From Gammaproteobacteria bacterium RIFCSPHIGHO2_12_FULL_41_20 (GTDB lineage: Bacteria; Pseudomonadota; Gammaproteobacteria; DSM-16500), in the NCBI GenBank assembly GCA_001801575.1, contig MGYC01000023.1, positions 1-58,301 of the forward strand: a stretch of DNA of 58,301 nucleotides, written 5' to 3'. Under the pieces are notes generated by a model, which was not told the origin of the DNA, did no database searches, and was given only the letters and a program-made list of their open reading frames with translations. The stretch's first letter is position 1. The number at the start of each line of letters is the position of its first letter. This document shows positions 38,020-48,400 of this stretch, one piece after another. The translations under genes and the position numbers were made by a program.

Positions 38020-40009
38020 TAGCCATCTCCTGCAAATGTGCTAATTCAGTTTTCCTCACTGTTTCAGCATCAATAAAGTACTCTGTATGTGTATTGAATG
38101 TACGAACAAGCATCGCGATAACCATGCCTAATACTCCTACCACACCGGGAATCCACATATGCCATACCAATGCAAATCCTGCTATCCCAGCAAAAAAGGC
38201 AATAAGAAATCCGGCTGAAGTATTCTTAGGCATGTGAATAGGTTGATAATGAAAATTTGCGGAGGAAACTGGTGTTCCGCACCCTTCTTGCTTATCCATC
38301 CAGAATTGATCACGCTCGCTGACGGTTGGCAACACAGCAAAATTGTATAGAGGTGCGGGTGAAGAAACAGACCACTCTAAGGTACGGCCATTCCAGGCGT
38401 CGCCAGTATAATCTCGCAACACATAGCGATTTTTAAGACTAACATATAACATAACAATCTGTAGCATGATACCAACCAATATCAATGCCGCTCCTGCAGC
38501 AGCAAGCACCAAATAAGGTTGATACATAGTATCCGTATAATGATTAACACGGCGCATAAAACCATTGAGTCCTAGTACATACAATGGCATGAAGGCAATA
38601 TAAAAACCAGTTACCCAGAATACAAAAGCACGTTTACTCCATTTCTCATCCAAACAAAAACCAAAAGCCTTGGGAAACCAATAAATAGCCCCAGCGAAAT
38701 ATCCAAATAATACACCACCAATAATTACATTATGAAAATGCGCAACAAGAAATGCGCTGTTGTGAACTTGAAAATCAACGGGAGGAATAGCCATCATTAC
38801 ACCAGACATGCCACCAATAGCAAACGTTGTAAAGAATGCAGTGACCCATAACATTGGCGATGACAAAATAATCCGGCCTTTGTACATGGTAAACAACCAA
38901 TTAAATACTTTTACCCCGGTTGGAATTGCAATAATCATCGTGGCAATGCCAAAAAATGTATTAACATCTGCACCTGCACCCATGGTAAAAAAGTGATGCA
39001 ACCAAACAATAAATGATAAAAAGGTAATAATAACTATGGCCCATACCATAGTGGTGTAACCAAATAACTTTTTCTGACTAAACGTTGCTACCACTTCAGA
39101 AAACACGCCAAACGCAGGTAGGATCAAAATATAAACCTCCGGGTGCCCCCACACCCAAATCAAGTTAATGTACATCATGATATTACCGCCGGCATAGTCA
39201 GTGAAGAAATGCATGCCAAACGTACGGTCTAATGCTAGCAAAGCGAGTGTAACGGTTAACACGGGAAAAGCTAGGACAACTAAAATCATGGCACACAATA
39301 CCGCCCATACAAATACTGGCATCTTCATAAAGGTCATACCCTTGCAACGCATTTTAACAATAGTGGCAATAAAATTAATGCCTGCAAGTAATGTGCCAAC
39401 ACCAGCAATTTGTAATGACCAGATATAATAATCCACGCCCACACCGGGACTATAGTACAACTCTGACAAAGGAGGATACGCTAACCAACCAGTTTCCGCG
39501 AATTTACCGATAACTAGTGATACATTACACAACATGGCACCGACAAATGTTAGCCAAAAACTAACGGAGTTTAAATATGGATAAGCCACATCACGTGCAC
39601 CAATTTGCAATGGTATGGCTATATTCATTAATGCAAACATAAACGGCATGGCAACAAAAAAAATCATAATAACACCATGCGCACTAAAGATTTGGTCGTA
39701 GTGCTCTGGCGGTAAATAACCCATGGCATTACCTGCCGCCAATGCCTGTTGAGAGCGCATTAATACCACGTCTGAAAACCCGCGCAATAACATAACAAAT
39801 GATAACATCAAATACATAATGCCAATTTTCTTGTGGTCCACGGAAGCAACCCAGTCATTCCATACGTATGACCATTTCTTATAAATGGTAATTAAAAGCA
39901 ACACAGCAAAAAAAGCCACCATCATAAATAACCCAGCACCCATAATGATGGGGGTGTGAAATGGAATAGCATCTAAAGTTAGCTTACCCAGTAATAAGTG
40001 TTCTAGCAT
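38009..40009 (-). CDS. cyoB: cytochrome bo3 ubiquinol oxidase subunit I
   Basis: The 666-residue catalytic subunit of a heme-copper quinol oxidase that reduces oxygen and pumps protons in the inner membrane. All heme/CuB ligands are visible: [24 protein letters not shown] (His cross-linked to Tyr), WLHHFFTMG and [13 protein letters not shown]. It has about 15 helices. It starts 3 bp after the cyoA stop, in the tight cyoABCD operon. Confidence 0.97.
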   Translation of the reverse strand: MLEHLLLGKLTLDAIPFHTPIIMGAGLFMMVAFFAVLLLITIYKKWSYVWNDWVASVDHKKIGIMYLMLSFVMLLRGFSDVVLMRSQQALAAGNAMGYLPPEHYDQIFSAHGVIMIFFVAMPFMFALMNIAIPLQIGARDVAYPYLNSVSFWLTFVGAMLCNVSLVIGKFAETGWLAYPPLSELYYSPGVGVDYYIWSLQIAGVGTLLAGINFIATIVKMRCKGMTFMKMPVFVWAVLCAMILVVLAFPVLTVTLALLALDRTFGMHFFTDYAGGNIMMYINLIWVWGHPEVYILILPAFGVFSEVVATFSQKKLFGYTTMVWAIVIITFLSFIVWLHHFFTMGAGADVNTFFGIATMIIAIPTGVKVFNWLFTMYKGRIILSSPMLWVTAFFTTFAIGGMSGVMMAIPPVDFQVHNSAFLVAHFHNVIIGGVLFGYFAGAIYWFPKAFGFCLDEKWSKRAFVFWVTGFYIAFMPLYVLGLNGFMRRVNHYTDTMYQPYLVLAAAGAALILVGIMLQIVMLYVSLKNRYVLRDYTGDAWNGRTLEWSVSSPAPLYNFAVLPTVSERDQFWMDKQEGCGTPVSSANFHYQPIHMPKNTSAGFLIAFFAGIAGFALVWHMWIPGVVGVLGMVIAMLVRTFNTHTEYFIDAETVRKTELAHLQEMANAR

Positions 40010-40011
40010 AA

Positions 40012-40971
40012 TTAATCCTTATAAAATTTGCCTTGTTCATGACGTGGATGTGTCGTTCCATAGGTCTGCTGATACAGAAGTAAAACACTTTTATATAAAT
40101 CCTTGGATGCATCGGAAAAAAATTGCGGTTTATTGCCTATAGAAGGAACAAGTAACTCAGTATATGTAGCGTCTGTCAAACGAGAAGAAGATTTTTTTAC
40201 TGCATCAATCCACGGTTGCATTTTCTTAGGCTCAACAACTTGTACCGAAAAGTGCATATCTGAAAAACCTTGTCCATTAAATTGGGTATTCATGCCATCA
40301 TAGACACCCACCTCACTAGCCAACAAATGTAAGCGCGTGCTCATACCAGCCATAGCATAAATCTGCCCACCTAATTGCGGTATGAAAAAGGCACTCATGG
40401 GTACATTATCTGCGGTCATTACAAATACCACTTGTTGCCCAACCGGGATCACCAGGTAATTAATAGTGGCAATACCTTGCTCTGGATAAATGAATAACCA
40501 TTTCCACGGCAATGCAATGGCTTCAATCACCATGGGTTCTGTGTTACTGCTAGCGATTTTACGATAAGGATCAAGCTCGTAAGTTGCTTTCCAAGTTAAA
40601 ATGCCTAATATTACAATGATAACGCATGGAATTCCCCACCAAATAGCTTCTAAAAAATAATTATGACTCCAATCAGGCTTATAATCTGCAATACGATGTG
40701 AAATTTGATAATGATAAACAAAGGTAAGACTCATGATGATAACTGGCAATACAACAATTAACATTAAAGCCAAGGAGTCAAAAAAGAGTTTACGTTCTTG
40801 ATAAGCGATAATACCTTTTGGATTCAAGACACCGATAAGATGCTGGTTACAGCCAGCTAAACTTAACAGCATAAAGCAAGCTACTATTGCTGCACTTATC
40901 CTTACTAACCATGTCAGCGTACTAGATAGATTGCCAGCATGAAGAAACGCCGTTAGCTTCCTTGCGATCAT
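40012..40971 (-). CDS. cyoA: cytochrome bo3 ubiquinol oxidase subunit II
   Basis: A 319-residue lipoprotein subunit. A long N-terminal region is followed by a lipobox LAGC, two transmembrane helices and a periplasmic cupredoxin-like domain that lacks CuA ligands, as expected for a quinol oxidase. I chose the ATG at 40971: AGGAG lies 5 nt before it, whereas the GTG at 40977 overlaps that site. Confidence 0.95.
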   Translation of the reverse strand: MIARKLTAFLHAGNLSSTLTWLVRISAAIVACFMLLSLAGCNQHLIGVLNPKGIIAYQERKLFFDSLALMLIVVLPVIIMSLTFVYHYQISHRIADYKPDWSHNYFLEAIWWGIPCVIIVILGILTWKATYELDPYRKIASSNTEPMVIEAIALPWKWLFIYPEQGIATINYLVIPVGQQVVFVMTADNVPMSAFFIPQLGGQIYAMAGMSTRLHLLASEVGVYDGMNTQFNGQGFSDMHFSVQVVEPKKMQPWIDAVKKSSSRLTDATYTELLVPSIGNKPQFFSDASKDLYKSVLLLYQQTYGTTHPRHEQGKFYKD

Positions 40972-41005
40972 ATGCACTCCTGTGCTATTCGCTTTTCAAG
41001 CCCCT

Positions 41006-41034
41006 ATTATAATGCTAGACTCGCGAATAGTTAA
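41006..41034 (-). promoter_or_regulatory. promoter of the cyo operon
   Basis: On the minus strand: TTAACT (41029-41034), a 17-bp spacer and a perfect TATAAT (41006-41011), 34 bp before the cyoA ATG. Spacing and -10 are ideal. Confidence 0.7.
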
Positions 41035-41059
41035 GCACAACGTTAAACCCTATATGTAA

Positions 41060-41473
41060 ATGGATGAACTTATGACTTTTATCATATTTGCCCGTTGGTT
41101 TGGTGTAGTATCCGTGATTCTGTCCCTAGGTATTTTATTTAATCTTGAAGATGCTCTTGATATGGCAAAACACATGGTAAAATCTGAAACAGGATATATC
41201 ATGGGCGGCGTACTACCTACTATTTTTGGAAGCTTGGCTTTGGTATTTGCTAATAGTTTCAAGCCTGGCTGGCATTTAGTCGTTACCTTAGTTGGCATCT
41301 CTATGTTGGTTATAGGTATTTATCGTGTTATGTTTGTAAATCACTGGAAAGCATTAATATCACGTCACGTAGAATATATCCCCTTTTTATTTAGCTTATT
41401 TGGCCTAATGTTAGGGGTAATACTGTTATATGTAGGCTTTATCGCTACTTCTTTTCAATTTATAATAAAGTAA
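41060..41473 (+). CDS. small four-helix membrane protein
   Basis: A 137-residue integral membrane protein with four transmembrane segments (about 5-25, 45-68, 75-92, 108-130). No family is recognised. It is divergent from the cyo operon with an 88-bp gap and is probably transcribed from it. It could be related to respiration, but only position suggests this. Confidence 0.7.
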   Translation: MDELMTFIIFARWFGVVSVILSLGILFNLEDALDMAKHMVKSETGYIMGGVLPTIFGSLALVFANSFKPGWHLVVTLVGISMLVIGIYRVMFVNHWKALISRHVEYIPFLFSLFGLMLGVILLYVGFIATSFQFIIK

Positions 41474-41544
41474 AAAGAGAGTTTAAAACACCGTTTATAA
41501 TAAACCCCTATTGTAAACAGATCCTAGCTGCGCTGAAATAAAAT
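41474..41544. repeat. degraded repeat end ATTGTAAACAGATCCTA
   Basis: Within this 71-bp gap, ATTGTAAACAGATCCTA near 41510 resembles the right end of the MITE family (ATTGTAAACAGACCCTA) with one change. No partner end is found nearby. Confidence 0.4.
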
Positions 41545-43257
41545 ATGCGAACCTTACTAAGGCTATTCACTATAATTATTGGGCTTCTTTATTTTATCTA
41601 TGGTAATGCAGCACAACCTGATCCGCGCAAACTCATTGATGAATTTTTCTCTATTTACTTTTATTACAATCCCACCCAAGGGGTATTAGCTGGTTTACAC
41701 CAGTATGATTTTTTATTGGAGAATAATAATCAAGAAAGTGTAACGAGAAAAGTCACGACTTATAAAAAACTATTGAATAAATTTAAAAAATTGTATCCAA
41801 TAAATCTCACTAACCAGCAGCTGGCAGATAGAGATCAAATCATTGCAGTAATTAATAGTCAATTATTAGAATTAGAAAAAATCAAGATGTGGAAAAAGGA
41901 TCCCGATTTTTATTCTAGTTCTATTATTGCTAATGGAATGTTTGTGTTAATTAGCCGCAATTTTGCACCGCTAGATAAGCGCTTGCGAGCAATTATTGCC
42001 CGCGAAAAACAAGCGGCCTCAGTTTTAGAGTCAGCAAGACACAATTTAAAGAATCCACCACGCATCTATACCGAGATTGCTTTGCAACAAATACCAGGGA
42101 TCATTCGGTTTTTTGAACAAGATATGCCTATGGCGGTTAAAAATACTCGGGACACAAAATTATTAATGGAATTTCAACGGTATAATCAAAAAACCATTCT
42201 AGAATTAAAACAATATCAGCAATGGTTGCGCTCCTATCTCTTGCCTCGCTCACTCGGAAACTTTCGACTCGGGACTAATCTTTACCATAAAAAACTTGTT
42301 TATAATGAGATGATTGATATCCCCATCCAGAAATTGCTAGTTATTGGTTATGCGGATTTAAGACATAACCAAGCTCAACTTAAAAAAACAGCAAAAAAAC
42401 TCGACCCCCATCGCCACACAGATGAAATTATGCGTGAACTAGCTCACAATCATGGATCACCGAATCAGTTAATACCTGACTTATCCAAAGAGGTAAATAA
42501 CCTTGTTAAGTTTATTCGTTTACATAAAATAGCAACTATTCCAAGCTCTTCTACATTATACATTAAAGAAACTCCAGCATTCTCGCGCGCTCTATCCTAT
42601 GCAGGACTTGATACGCCAGGTCCTTATGAAAAAATCCAGGATGCTTTTTTTAATGTAACCTTACCTGATCCTCAGTGGTCTCCTAAAAAAGCAGATGAAT
42701 ATATGCAAAGCTTCGATCATGGCAGCGTAGTTACCACCGCCATTCACGAAGCTTACCCAGGACATAATCTACAGTTCTTATGGACTAAGTTTATGCCAAG
42801 CAAAACACGAAAATTGCTGTATGTAGACTCCAATGCTGAAGGATGGGCGCATTATTGTGAACAAATGATGCTGGATATGGGATATGGAAAAGGAAACTTA
42901 AAGCTTCGCCTTGCACAATTAAGAGATGCATTACTACGAGATGCGCGTTTTATTGTGGCACTTCGCTTACATACGGGAAATATGACTATTGAACAAGGTA
43001 TACAATTTTTTATGCGTGAAGCCTACCAAACACGCACTAATGCGGAACTTGAAACATGGCGAGGAACAAGTGATCCAACTTATTTAAACTACACATTAGG
43101 TAAACTGTCTATTATAAAACTAAGAAAAGACTATAAAAAAGCACAAGGCATTCATTTTAACCTACAAAAATTTCATGATGCCTTTTTACGTCAAGGCGGT
43201 GCGCCTATTCCACTTGTTCGTAGGGCAATATTGGGCCATGAGGGTTCGCCATTATAG
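41545..43257 (+). CDS. exported DUF885-family peptidase-like protein
   Basis: A 570-residue DUF885 protein, a family of putative metallopeptidases. A signal peptide (MRTLLRLFTIIIGLLYFIYG) precedes a mostly helical body. HEAYPGH (401-407) and EGWAHY (432-437) carry the two His and two Glu residues expected to hold the metal and act in catalysis. Members are often surface or periplasmic in pathogens. It stands alone, without operon partners. Confidence 0.9.
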   Translation: MRTLLRLFTIIIGLLYFIYGNAAQPDPRKLIDEFFSIYFYYNPTQGVLAGLHQYDFLLENNNQESVTRKVTTYKKLLNKFKKLYPINLTNQQLADRDQIIAVINSQLLELEKIKMWKKDPDFYSSSIIANGMFVLISRNFAPLDKRLRAIIAREKQAASVLESARHNLKNPPRIYTEIALQQIPGIIRFFEQDMPMAVKNTRDTKLLMEFQRYNQKTILELKQYQQWLRSYLLPRSLGNFRLGTNLYHKKLVYNEMIDIPIQKLLVIGYADLRHNQAQLKKTAKKLDPHRHTDEIMRELAHNHGSPNQLIPDLSKEVNNLVKFIRLHKIATIPSSSTLYIKETPAFSRALSYAGLDTPGPYEKIQDAFFNVTLPDPQWSPKKADEYMQSFDHGSVVTTAIHEAYPGHNLQFLWTKFMPSKTRKLLYVDSNAEGWAHYCEQMMLDMGYGKGNLKLRLAQLRDALLRDARFIVALRLHTGNMTIEQGIQFFMREAYQTRTNAELETWRGTSDPTYLNYTLGKLSIIKLRKDYKKAQGIHFNLQKFHDAFLRQGGAPIPLVRRAILGHEGSPL

Positions 43258-43409
43258 GTAATTAATGTGCTTTATTTGTTCTTTTATACCGATCTAGCCG
43301 CTTGTCATCCTTTATTCAACTGGAACGACTATACGAAAATTGCTTTTTTGATAAAGAGATGCAATGATAAAAAAACACGTAAGCCGCACAAAAAGGGCAA
43401 TTATAGGCT

Positions 43410-45968
43410 ATGGATAGCCAACTTAAACGGTCTTTAAGTGATACATGCATTTTCTCTGGTGTTTTCTTTCTTCTTGCATTAATTAGTCTTTTTTTGTCAC
43501 AAACCCCCGGCGTTATTACTTCACTCTGGGTTTCTAATGTGGTTGGTATTGTATTGTTACTACGCCATCACATACGAAATTGGTCTATACCCTTACTCGG
43601 CATTAGTATCAGTAATTTTTTAGCCTATATTGTGTTTCGCAATGACTTATCAGTGAGCAGTTATTTTACGGTAATCAATATCGCTGAAATTCTTTTTACC
43701 TCATGGATATTAATTCGCTATCATATTTTTACTAATTTTGATCAGGAAGCAAAAAGTGCCATTATTTTATTTTTCACGGCAACTCTAGTTTCCCCCCTAC
43801 TTAATGGCATATTGCATGTTATATTTTTTGGCTTGTACTTAGATAACTTTTTACATTGGTTTATTAGCGATGGTATTTGCATGATATCACTACTGCCCCT
43901 CGCTCTCGGTTTACTGAGAAAACTCTGGCATCCCTTAACCGCGCAAAAATGTACAGTCTTTTTTCTATTACCCTTGTTGACAAGCGGTGTAGCCATTCTA
44001 GAGTTATTATTTTTTCCTTATGTATTTATTGTTATTGTGATCCCCTTATTATTTATTGCTATCTTCTCCTCATTTTTTACAACAATTATCACCGCCAGCA
44101 TAAATGTGTTTGTTATTTTTACCGTATATAACGCAGGAATTTTCGTGCCGCTACTAAGCGCAGACTTGACAAGAAGTCATTATGTGTATATGCCTACTGT
44201 ATTGATTTTTTTTCTTCCTTACTTGCTATCTATATTCATTACGCAACGCAAAAAACTCGAGCTAGAAAATAAAACTCTAACCAATGCACTCTATGATGAA
44301 AAAGAACACTTCAAAATCCTATTAAATTCTATTGCAGATTCAGTAATTGCTGTAAATGCAAAAGGGCTCATTACCTTTATGAATCCAGAAGCCCAGAAAT
44401 TAACAGGATGGAGTTTTAATAAAGCAAAAGGATTGGCATCCGAAAAGGTTTTTTCGATTGTGAATAAACAAACTAATCAAGCATTAAAGCCTCTTGCTCT
44501 TTGTCTAGCCGATAAACAAATACGGCCGGCAATACAGGATGTGCTGCTTATCAATAAAAATGGAGAAAAATATGACATTCGTTACTCAACTTCACTCTTG
44601 AAGTATAAAGACAACACAATTATTGGTGCTGAATTAGTATTGCAAAATATTACGCAAGAAAAATTCTTACAACAAGAATTAAATTATCATGCAACTCACG
44701 ATGCCTTAACCGGTCTACTAAACAGAAGAGAATTCGAAAAAGCATTAAATAACATACTACAAGAACTGCAACTCCAGAAAACTCAACATATTTTATGTTA
44801 TATAGATTTAGATAATTTTAAGATTATCAATGACTCAGCCGGGCATCCAGCAGGCGATGCCCTTTTACAAGAAATAGCCAGCTTGATACATAAGCATATC
44901 AGAAAAATAGATGTGTTGGCTAGGCTGGGGGGGGATGAGTTCGGATTAATACTAACGAACTGCTCTTTAAGTGCAGGAAAAAAGATTTGCCAGGAATTAA
45001 TTAACCTAATTAATGCGATTCGTTTTCTATGGGAAAATAAAGTTTATAAAATTGGCGTGAGTATAGGTATGTTAGCGATAGTGGATAAAACTCTCTCTAC
45101 TAACCAGCTATTAAGTGAAGCGGATGTCGCTTGTTACGCAGCTAAAACTGAGGGGCGCAATCGCATATTCATTTACCAAGCAGAAAAAACCGAATCTATT
45201 GAGCATCATCATGAAATCTTAATGGCAAGCACCTTACAAGAAGCCATTGAAAAAAATCGCATTGTTTTATATGCGCAAAAAATTATTTCAACCAACCCCA
45301 AAAAAATACACAGCCATTTTGAAATCTTAATACGCATGCTTGATACAAATAACCAGTTGATTCAAGCTGCTGACTTTATTCCTATAGCTGAGCGTTTTAA
45401 TTTAATGGGTGATATAGATCACTGGGTTTTAACTGAACTTCTAGAAAAACATGGGGAAAAACTGTCTAAACTTAATAATACTATTTTTTCCATTAATATT
45501 TCAGCAAACTCTCTAAACAACCCAGCGTTTTTAACATTTTTACTGCCCTTAATTAAAAACTCACTCATGCGCCCTGAAAACCTTTGCTTTGAAATTACTG
45601 AAACAGCCACCATGAACCAAATCTCTAAGACAATAACCATTATCAATGAATTGCAACGCATAGGCTGTAAAGTAGCCATTGATGATTTTGGCGTAGGCTT
45701 AAGTTCATTTAGCTATATAAAACATTTTCCAGTAAATTATATTAAAATTGATGGTAGTTTTTTTAAGAATATTGCTAAACATACCATAGATGAGCCTATT
45801 GTTCGCGCCATGAATGATATGGCGCATCACTTGGGTATTGCTACCATGGCTGAGTTTGTTGAAAATGCAGCCATATTAAAAATCACATCCCAAATTGGTA
45901 TAGATTATGCACAAGGATATGCCATAGGGAAACCACAACCATTAGCTAGTATTATTGACGGATTATAA
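43410..45968 (+). CDS. MASE1-PAS-GGDEF-EAL protein (c-di-GMP synthase/phosphodiesterase)
   Basis: An 852-residue membrane enzyme for cyclic di-GMP. Residues 1-290 form a MASE1-like sensor with eight to nine transmembrane helices, followed by PAS (about 300-425), GGDEF (425-590) and EAL (600-850). The GGDEF motif (507-511) is intact, with an I-site RKID (498-501) exactly five residues upstream, so product inhibition is likely. The EAL domain also keeps its catalytic residues (EILIRM, NISANS, EITETA, IDDFGVG, AEFVEN). A run of eight G's at 44927-44934 codes for the GGD residues, a possible slippage site. It is the second such gene in the window. Confidence 0.93.
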   Translation: MDSQLKRSLSDTCIFSGVFFLLALISLFLSQTPGVITSLWVSNVVGIVLLLRHHIRNWSIPLLGISISNFLAYIVFRNDLSVSSYFTVINIAEILFTSWILIRYHIFTNFDQEAKSAIILFFTATLVSPLLNGILHVIFFGLYLDNFLHWFISDGICMISLLPLALGLLRKLWHPLTAQKCTVFFLLPLLTSGVAILELLFFPYVFIVIVIPLLFIAIFSSFFTTIITASINVFVIFTVYNAGIFVPLLSADLTRSHYVYMPTVLIFFLPYLLSIFITQRKKLELENKTLTNALYDEKEHFKILLNSIADSVIAVNAKGLITFMNPEAQKLTGWSFNKAKGLASEKVFSIVNKQTNQALKPLALCLADKQIRPAIQDVLLINKNGEKYDIRYSTSLLKYKDNTIIGAELVLQNITQEKFLQQELNYHATHDALTGLLNRREFEKALNNILQELQLQKTQHILCYIDLDNFKIINDSAGHPAGDALLQEIASLIHKHIRKIDVLARLGGDEFGLILTNCSLSAGKKICQELINLINAIRFLWENKVYKIGVSIGMLAIVDKTLSTNQLLSEADVACYAAKTEGRNRIFIYQAEKTESIEHHHEILMASTLQEAIEKNRIVLYAQKIISTNPKKIHSHFEILIRMLDTNNQLIQAADFIPIAERFNLMGDIDHWVLTELLEKHGEKLSKLNNTIFSINISANSLNNPAFLTFLLPLIKNSLMRPENLCFEITETATMNQISKTITIINELQRIGCKVAIDDFGVGLSSFSYIKHFPVNYIKIDGSFFKNIAKHTIDEPIVRAMNDMAHHLGIATMAEFVENAAILKITSQIGIDYAQGYAIGKPQPLASIIDGL

Positions 45969-46109
45969 GTCTTTAAAAAAAGTAGCTAGCATATTCTTTG
46001 CTAGCATACCTATGCACTATTGTGTGGCTGCACTTTCAAACTTAAGATTCTCAAACATGTACACTGCTAACAGCTTCGTTGACTTATCAGAAAAAACAAA
46101 CTCCTCTCA

Positions 46110-47102
46110 CTAAGCTGCTGCAGCCAAACGAAACCCAAGATTCACAGCAGATTCACTTGGCAAAGTAGATAAATAATAACTAGCAAGCAGATAAGGAGGA
46201 ACAGTCGAGGTATACGCTCCTCCGCGAAGAGTAGCATATTGTTGAGCGTCATTATTTGATGCGTTCCACTCCCAAACATTACCTGTTTGATCAAATGTTC
46301 CATAATGACTTGGGCTACCTGTAAATATACCAACATCAGTTAGATAATTTACACTAAGGGAGGTAGCAAATGATTGCGTCGTGCAATAACCTGTTTGATT
46401 GGAAATATAGTTAGCCTGATTGGAGGAAGAACCAATAGCATTACCAGGAACTGTATTGCTTTGCGTAGCAAAAAGATAATACGTTCCCCCACCATTATAA
46501 TATGCAGCCTTATACCATTCATCATCAGATGGCAGATAAAATGTTGGAGAGGCCTCGGTATTTGGGTTAACTAGGTTTTTACTAACAGTCAAACCACTAG
46601 TTGCCCCAGATAATGGATATGCACCATCCTCGGTTGTTGTATTATCTTGAGCTCCAGTTGGTTGATTATTCGCCATCCAATTGGCAAATCGAGCTGCGCT
46701 AAACCAACTTACGGAGGTAATTGGCCGATTTCCACTATATCCGTCATTGGTCATGACACTGTATATGTAAGAGCCTGACGTTCCTGAGCGGCTTATGCCA
46801 GCGACATTAGTCACTGCCGCCATATTAGTGCTATACAACGAATAAGTGTCTGTTTGCGCCACTGCATTAAGAAATTCAGTATATTGCGCAATGGTTACAG
46901 GGTATTTTCCTATCTTATAGATGTAACTTACACCTCCTAAATCCGTTGTTGAATCACTGCTATTTCCTGCATCACCTACTGTCACAAGTGTATATACAAC
47001 GGTAGCCTGAACGTTGAACGACATTAGTAGCGTAATTAAAAAAACTATTATGCCGTGTTTCACAGAATAACCAACATTATTAATAGAAAAAAAATTTGCC
47101 AT
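46110..47102 (-). CDS. exported SUMF1/FGE-fold protein (paralogue 1)
   Basis: A 330-residue exported protein with the formylglycine-generating enzyme (SUMF1) fold, itself a C-type-lectin-like fold. Conserved pieces: IGKYPVTIAQYTEFLNAVA, ITSVSWFSAARFANWM, YLPSDDEWYKAAYY, and GNVWEW ending LGFRLA. The signal peptide is near residues 20-34. The active-site Cys pair of true FGEs is absent (only one Cys), so a binding rather than enzymatic role is likely. Its neighbour 47135-48385 is a close paralogue on the same strand, 33 bp away. Confidence 0.85.
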   Translation of the reverse strand: MANFFSINNVGYSVKHGIIVFLITLLMSFNVQATVVYTLVTVGDAGNSSDSTTDLGGVSYIYKIGKYPVTIAQYTEFLNAVAQTDTYSLYSTNMAAVTNVAGISRSGTSGSYIYSVMTNDGYSGNRPITSVSWFSAARFANWMANNQPTGAQDNTTTEDGAYPLSGATSGLTVSKNLVNPNTEASPTFYLPSDDEWYKAAYYNGGGTYYLFATQSNTVPGNAIGSSSNQANYISNQTGYCTTQSFATSLSVNYLTDVGIFTGSPSHYGTFDQTGNVWEWNASNNDAQQYATLRGGAYTSTVPPYLLASYYLSTLPSESAVNLGFRLAAAA

Positions 47103-47134
47103 AGCGGGTTCCTTTCAAAAAAACCAAGATTATC

Positions 47135-48385
47135 CTAAACGGGGCTTGCGAGGCGAAAACCTCCACCATTATAAGCATTCGTTGCAACACTCTTAGCAAA
47201 AAGACTAGATTTCAACGGAGACGATCCAGCAAAATAGAACCCACCGCGCAGACCACGATATAAAGAGGCTGAACCATCTAAATCATTCCATTGATCGGCA
47301 TTTCCATTTTGATCAAATGTACCATAATAACTTGGGCTACCCGAGAAGGACCCCACATCCGTTAAATAATTTTGCGCACCATAAGAAAAAACCAACGATT
47401 GTGTTACAGAAAATCCAACTCCATTGGCAATAAAGTAATTTGCTTGATTAAGCTGACTACCAATCGTATTGCCAGGCGCAGTATTGCTCTGCGTCGCATA
47501 GCCGTAATAACCTCCCGCGCCATCACCCAGAGTCGGGTCATAATATGCTGCCTTATACCATTCATTTTCAAGTGGAATATAATAGGTAGGTGCAGCACCC
47601 GTATTTGGATTAATCGTATTTTTAGTAACTGCAGAGCCGCTTGTGATTCCATTTAGTGCATAAGCACCATTTTCTGTAGTTGCATTATTTTGAGAACCAC
47701 TGGGTTGTCCATTTGACATCCAATTTGCAAATCGTGCTGCATTAAACCAGGTGACGAAAGTAATAGGACGGTTTGCACTGATACCGCCATTGTCCATGAC
47801 ACTATAAGTAAAGCTACCCGAAGAGCCTGACTGACTGATACCAGCTGAATTAAGATCGGTACCCATACTGGAATTATATAGTGAGTACGTATCTGTTTTT
47901 GCAACAGCGTTAAGAAAATCCGTGTATTGCTTTATTGTGACAGGATATTTACCAATTCTATATGTGTAACTTACTGCCCCAAAACCCGTTGTATCATTTG
48001 AATTGCCAGGGTTACCAACAGTTACAAGTTGGTAACTAGTGTTACTGACAACAACATTTGTTGGCGTGGCACTACTTATGGAAAATAAACAATACCCATT
48101 ATTATTGGGCGTACAACCTGTTAATGTATAACCTGGCGTAATGATTTTTATCCCTACAAATGGATAGTTACGATTAGGTATGGTAGTACTTATGTTTAAA
48201 TTTAATGAAGAAACAGTATGATTCTGGCAAGATAATGGCCCCTTCCCATTGAGGCATAATATAATACTAATATTCGCAGGCGTTCCTGCTGCTATTATAT
48301 TAAATAATAAACCACTGGCAGCAATCGCTGCTTGACTCATTAATAAAAAAGATAACAGACCAAGTAAAGTTAAAACCCGCATCAT
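47135..48385 (-). CDS. exported SUMF1/FGE-fold protein with N-terminal beta module (paralogue 2)
   Basis: A 416-residue exported protein, MMRVLTLLGLLSFLLMSQAAIAA signal peptide. Residues about 25-105 form a Cys-containing beta-module (ILCLNGKGPLSCQNHTVSS, GCTPNNNGYCLF), likely with disulfides. Residues 110-416 repeat the SUMF1 fold of the neighbour (IGKYPVTIKQYTDFLNAVAKTDTYSLY, ITFVTWFNAARFANWM, YIPLENEWYKAAYY). No catalytic Cys in the FGE core. The pair looks like a tandem duplication followed by gain or loss of the N-terminal module. Confidence 0.87.
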   Translation of the reverse strand: MMRVLTLLGLLSFLLMSQAAIAASGLLFNIIAAGTPANISIILCLNGKGPLSCQNHTVSSLNLNISTTIPNRNYPFVGIKIITPGYTLTGCTPNNNGYCLFSISSATPTNVVVSNTSYQLVTVGNPGNSNDTTGFGAVSYTYRIGKYPVTIKQYTDFLNAVAKTDTYSLYNSSMGTDLNSAGISQSGSSGSFTYSVMDNGGISANRPITFVTWFNAARFANWMSNGQPSGSQNNATTENGAYALNGITSGSAVTKNTINPNTGAAPTYYIPLENEWYKAAYYDPTLGDGAGGYYGYATQSNTAPGNTIGSQLNQANYFIANGVGFSVTQSLVFSYGAQNYLTDVGSFSGSPSYYGTFDQNGNADQWNDLDGSASLYRGLRGGFYFAGSSPLKSSLFAKSVATNAYNGGGFRLASPV

Positions 48386-48400
48386 CTCAATTTTCTCTCT

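Noticed and set aside
46110-48385. True formylglycine-generating sulfatase activators
   Set aside because: The catalytic Cys pair is missing and no sulfatase is encoded nearby; the fold alone does not imply the enzyme.
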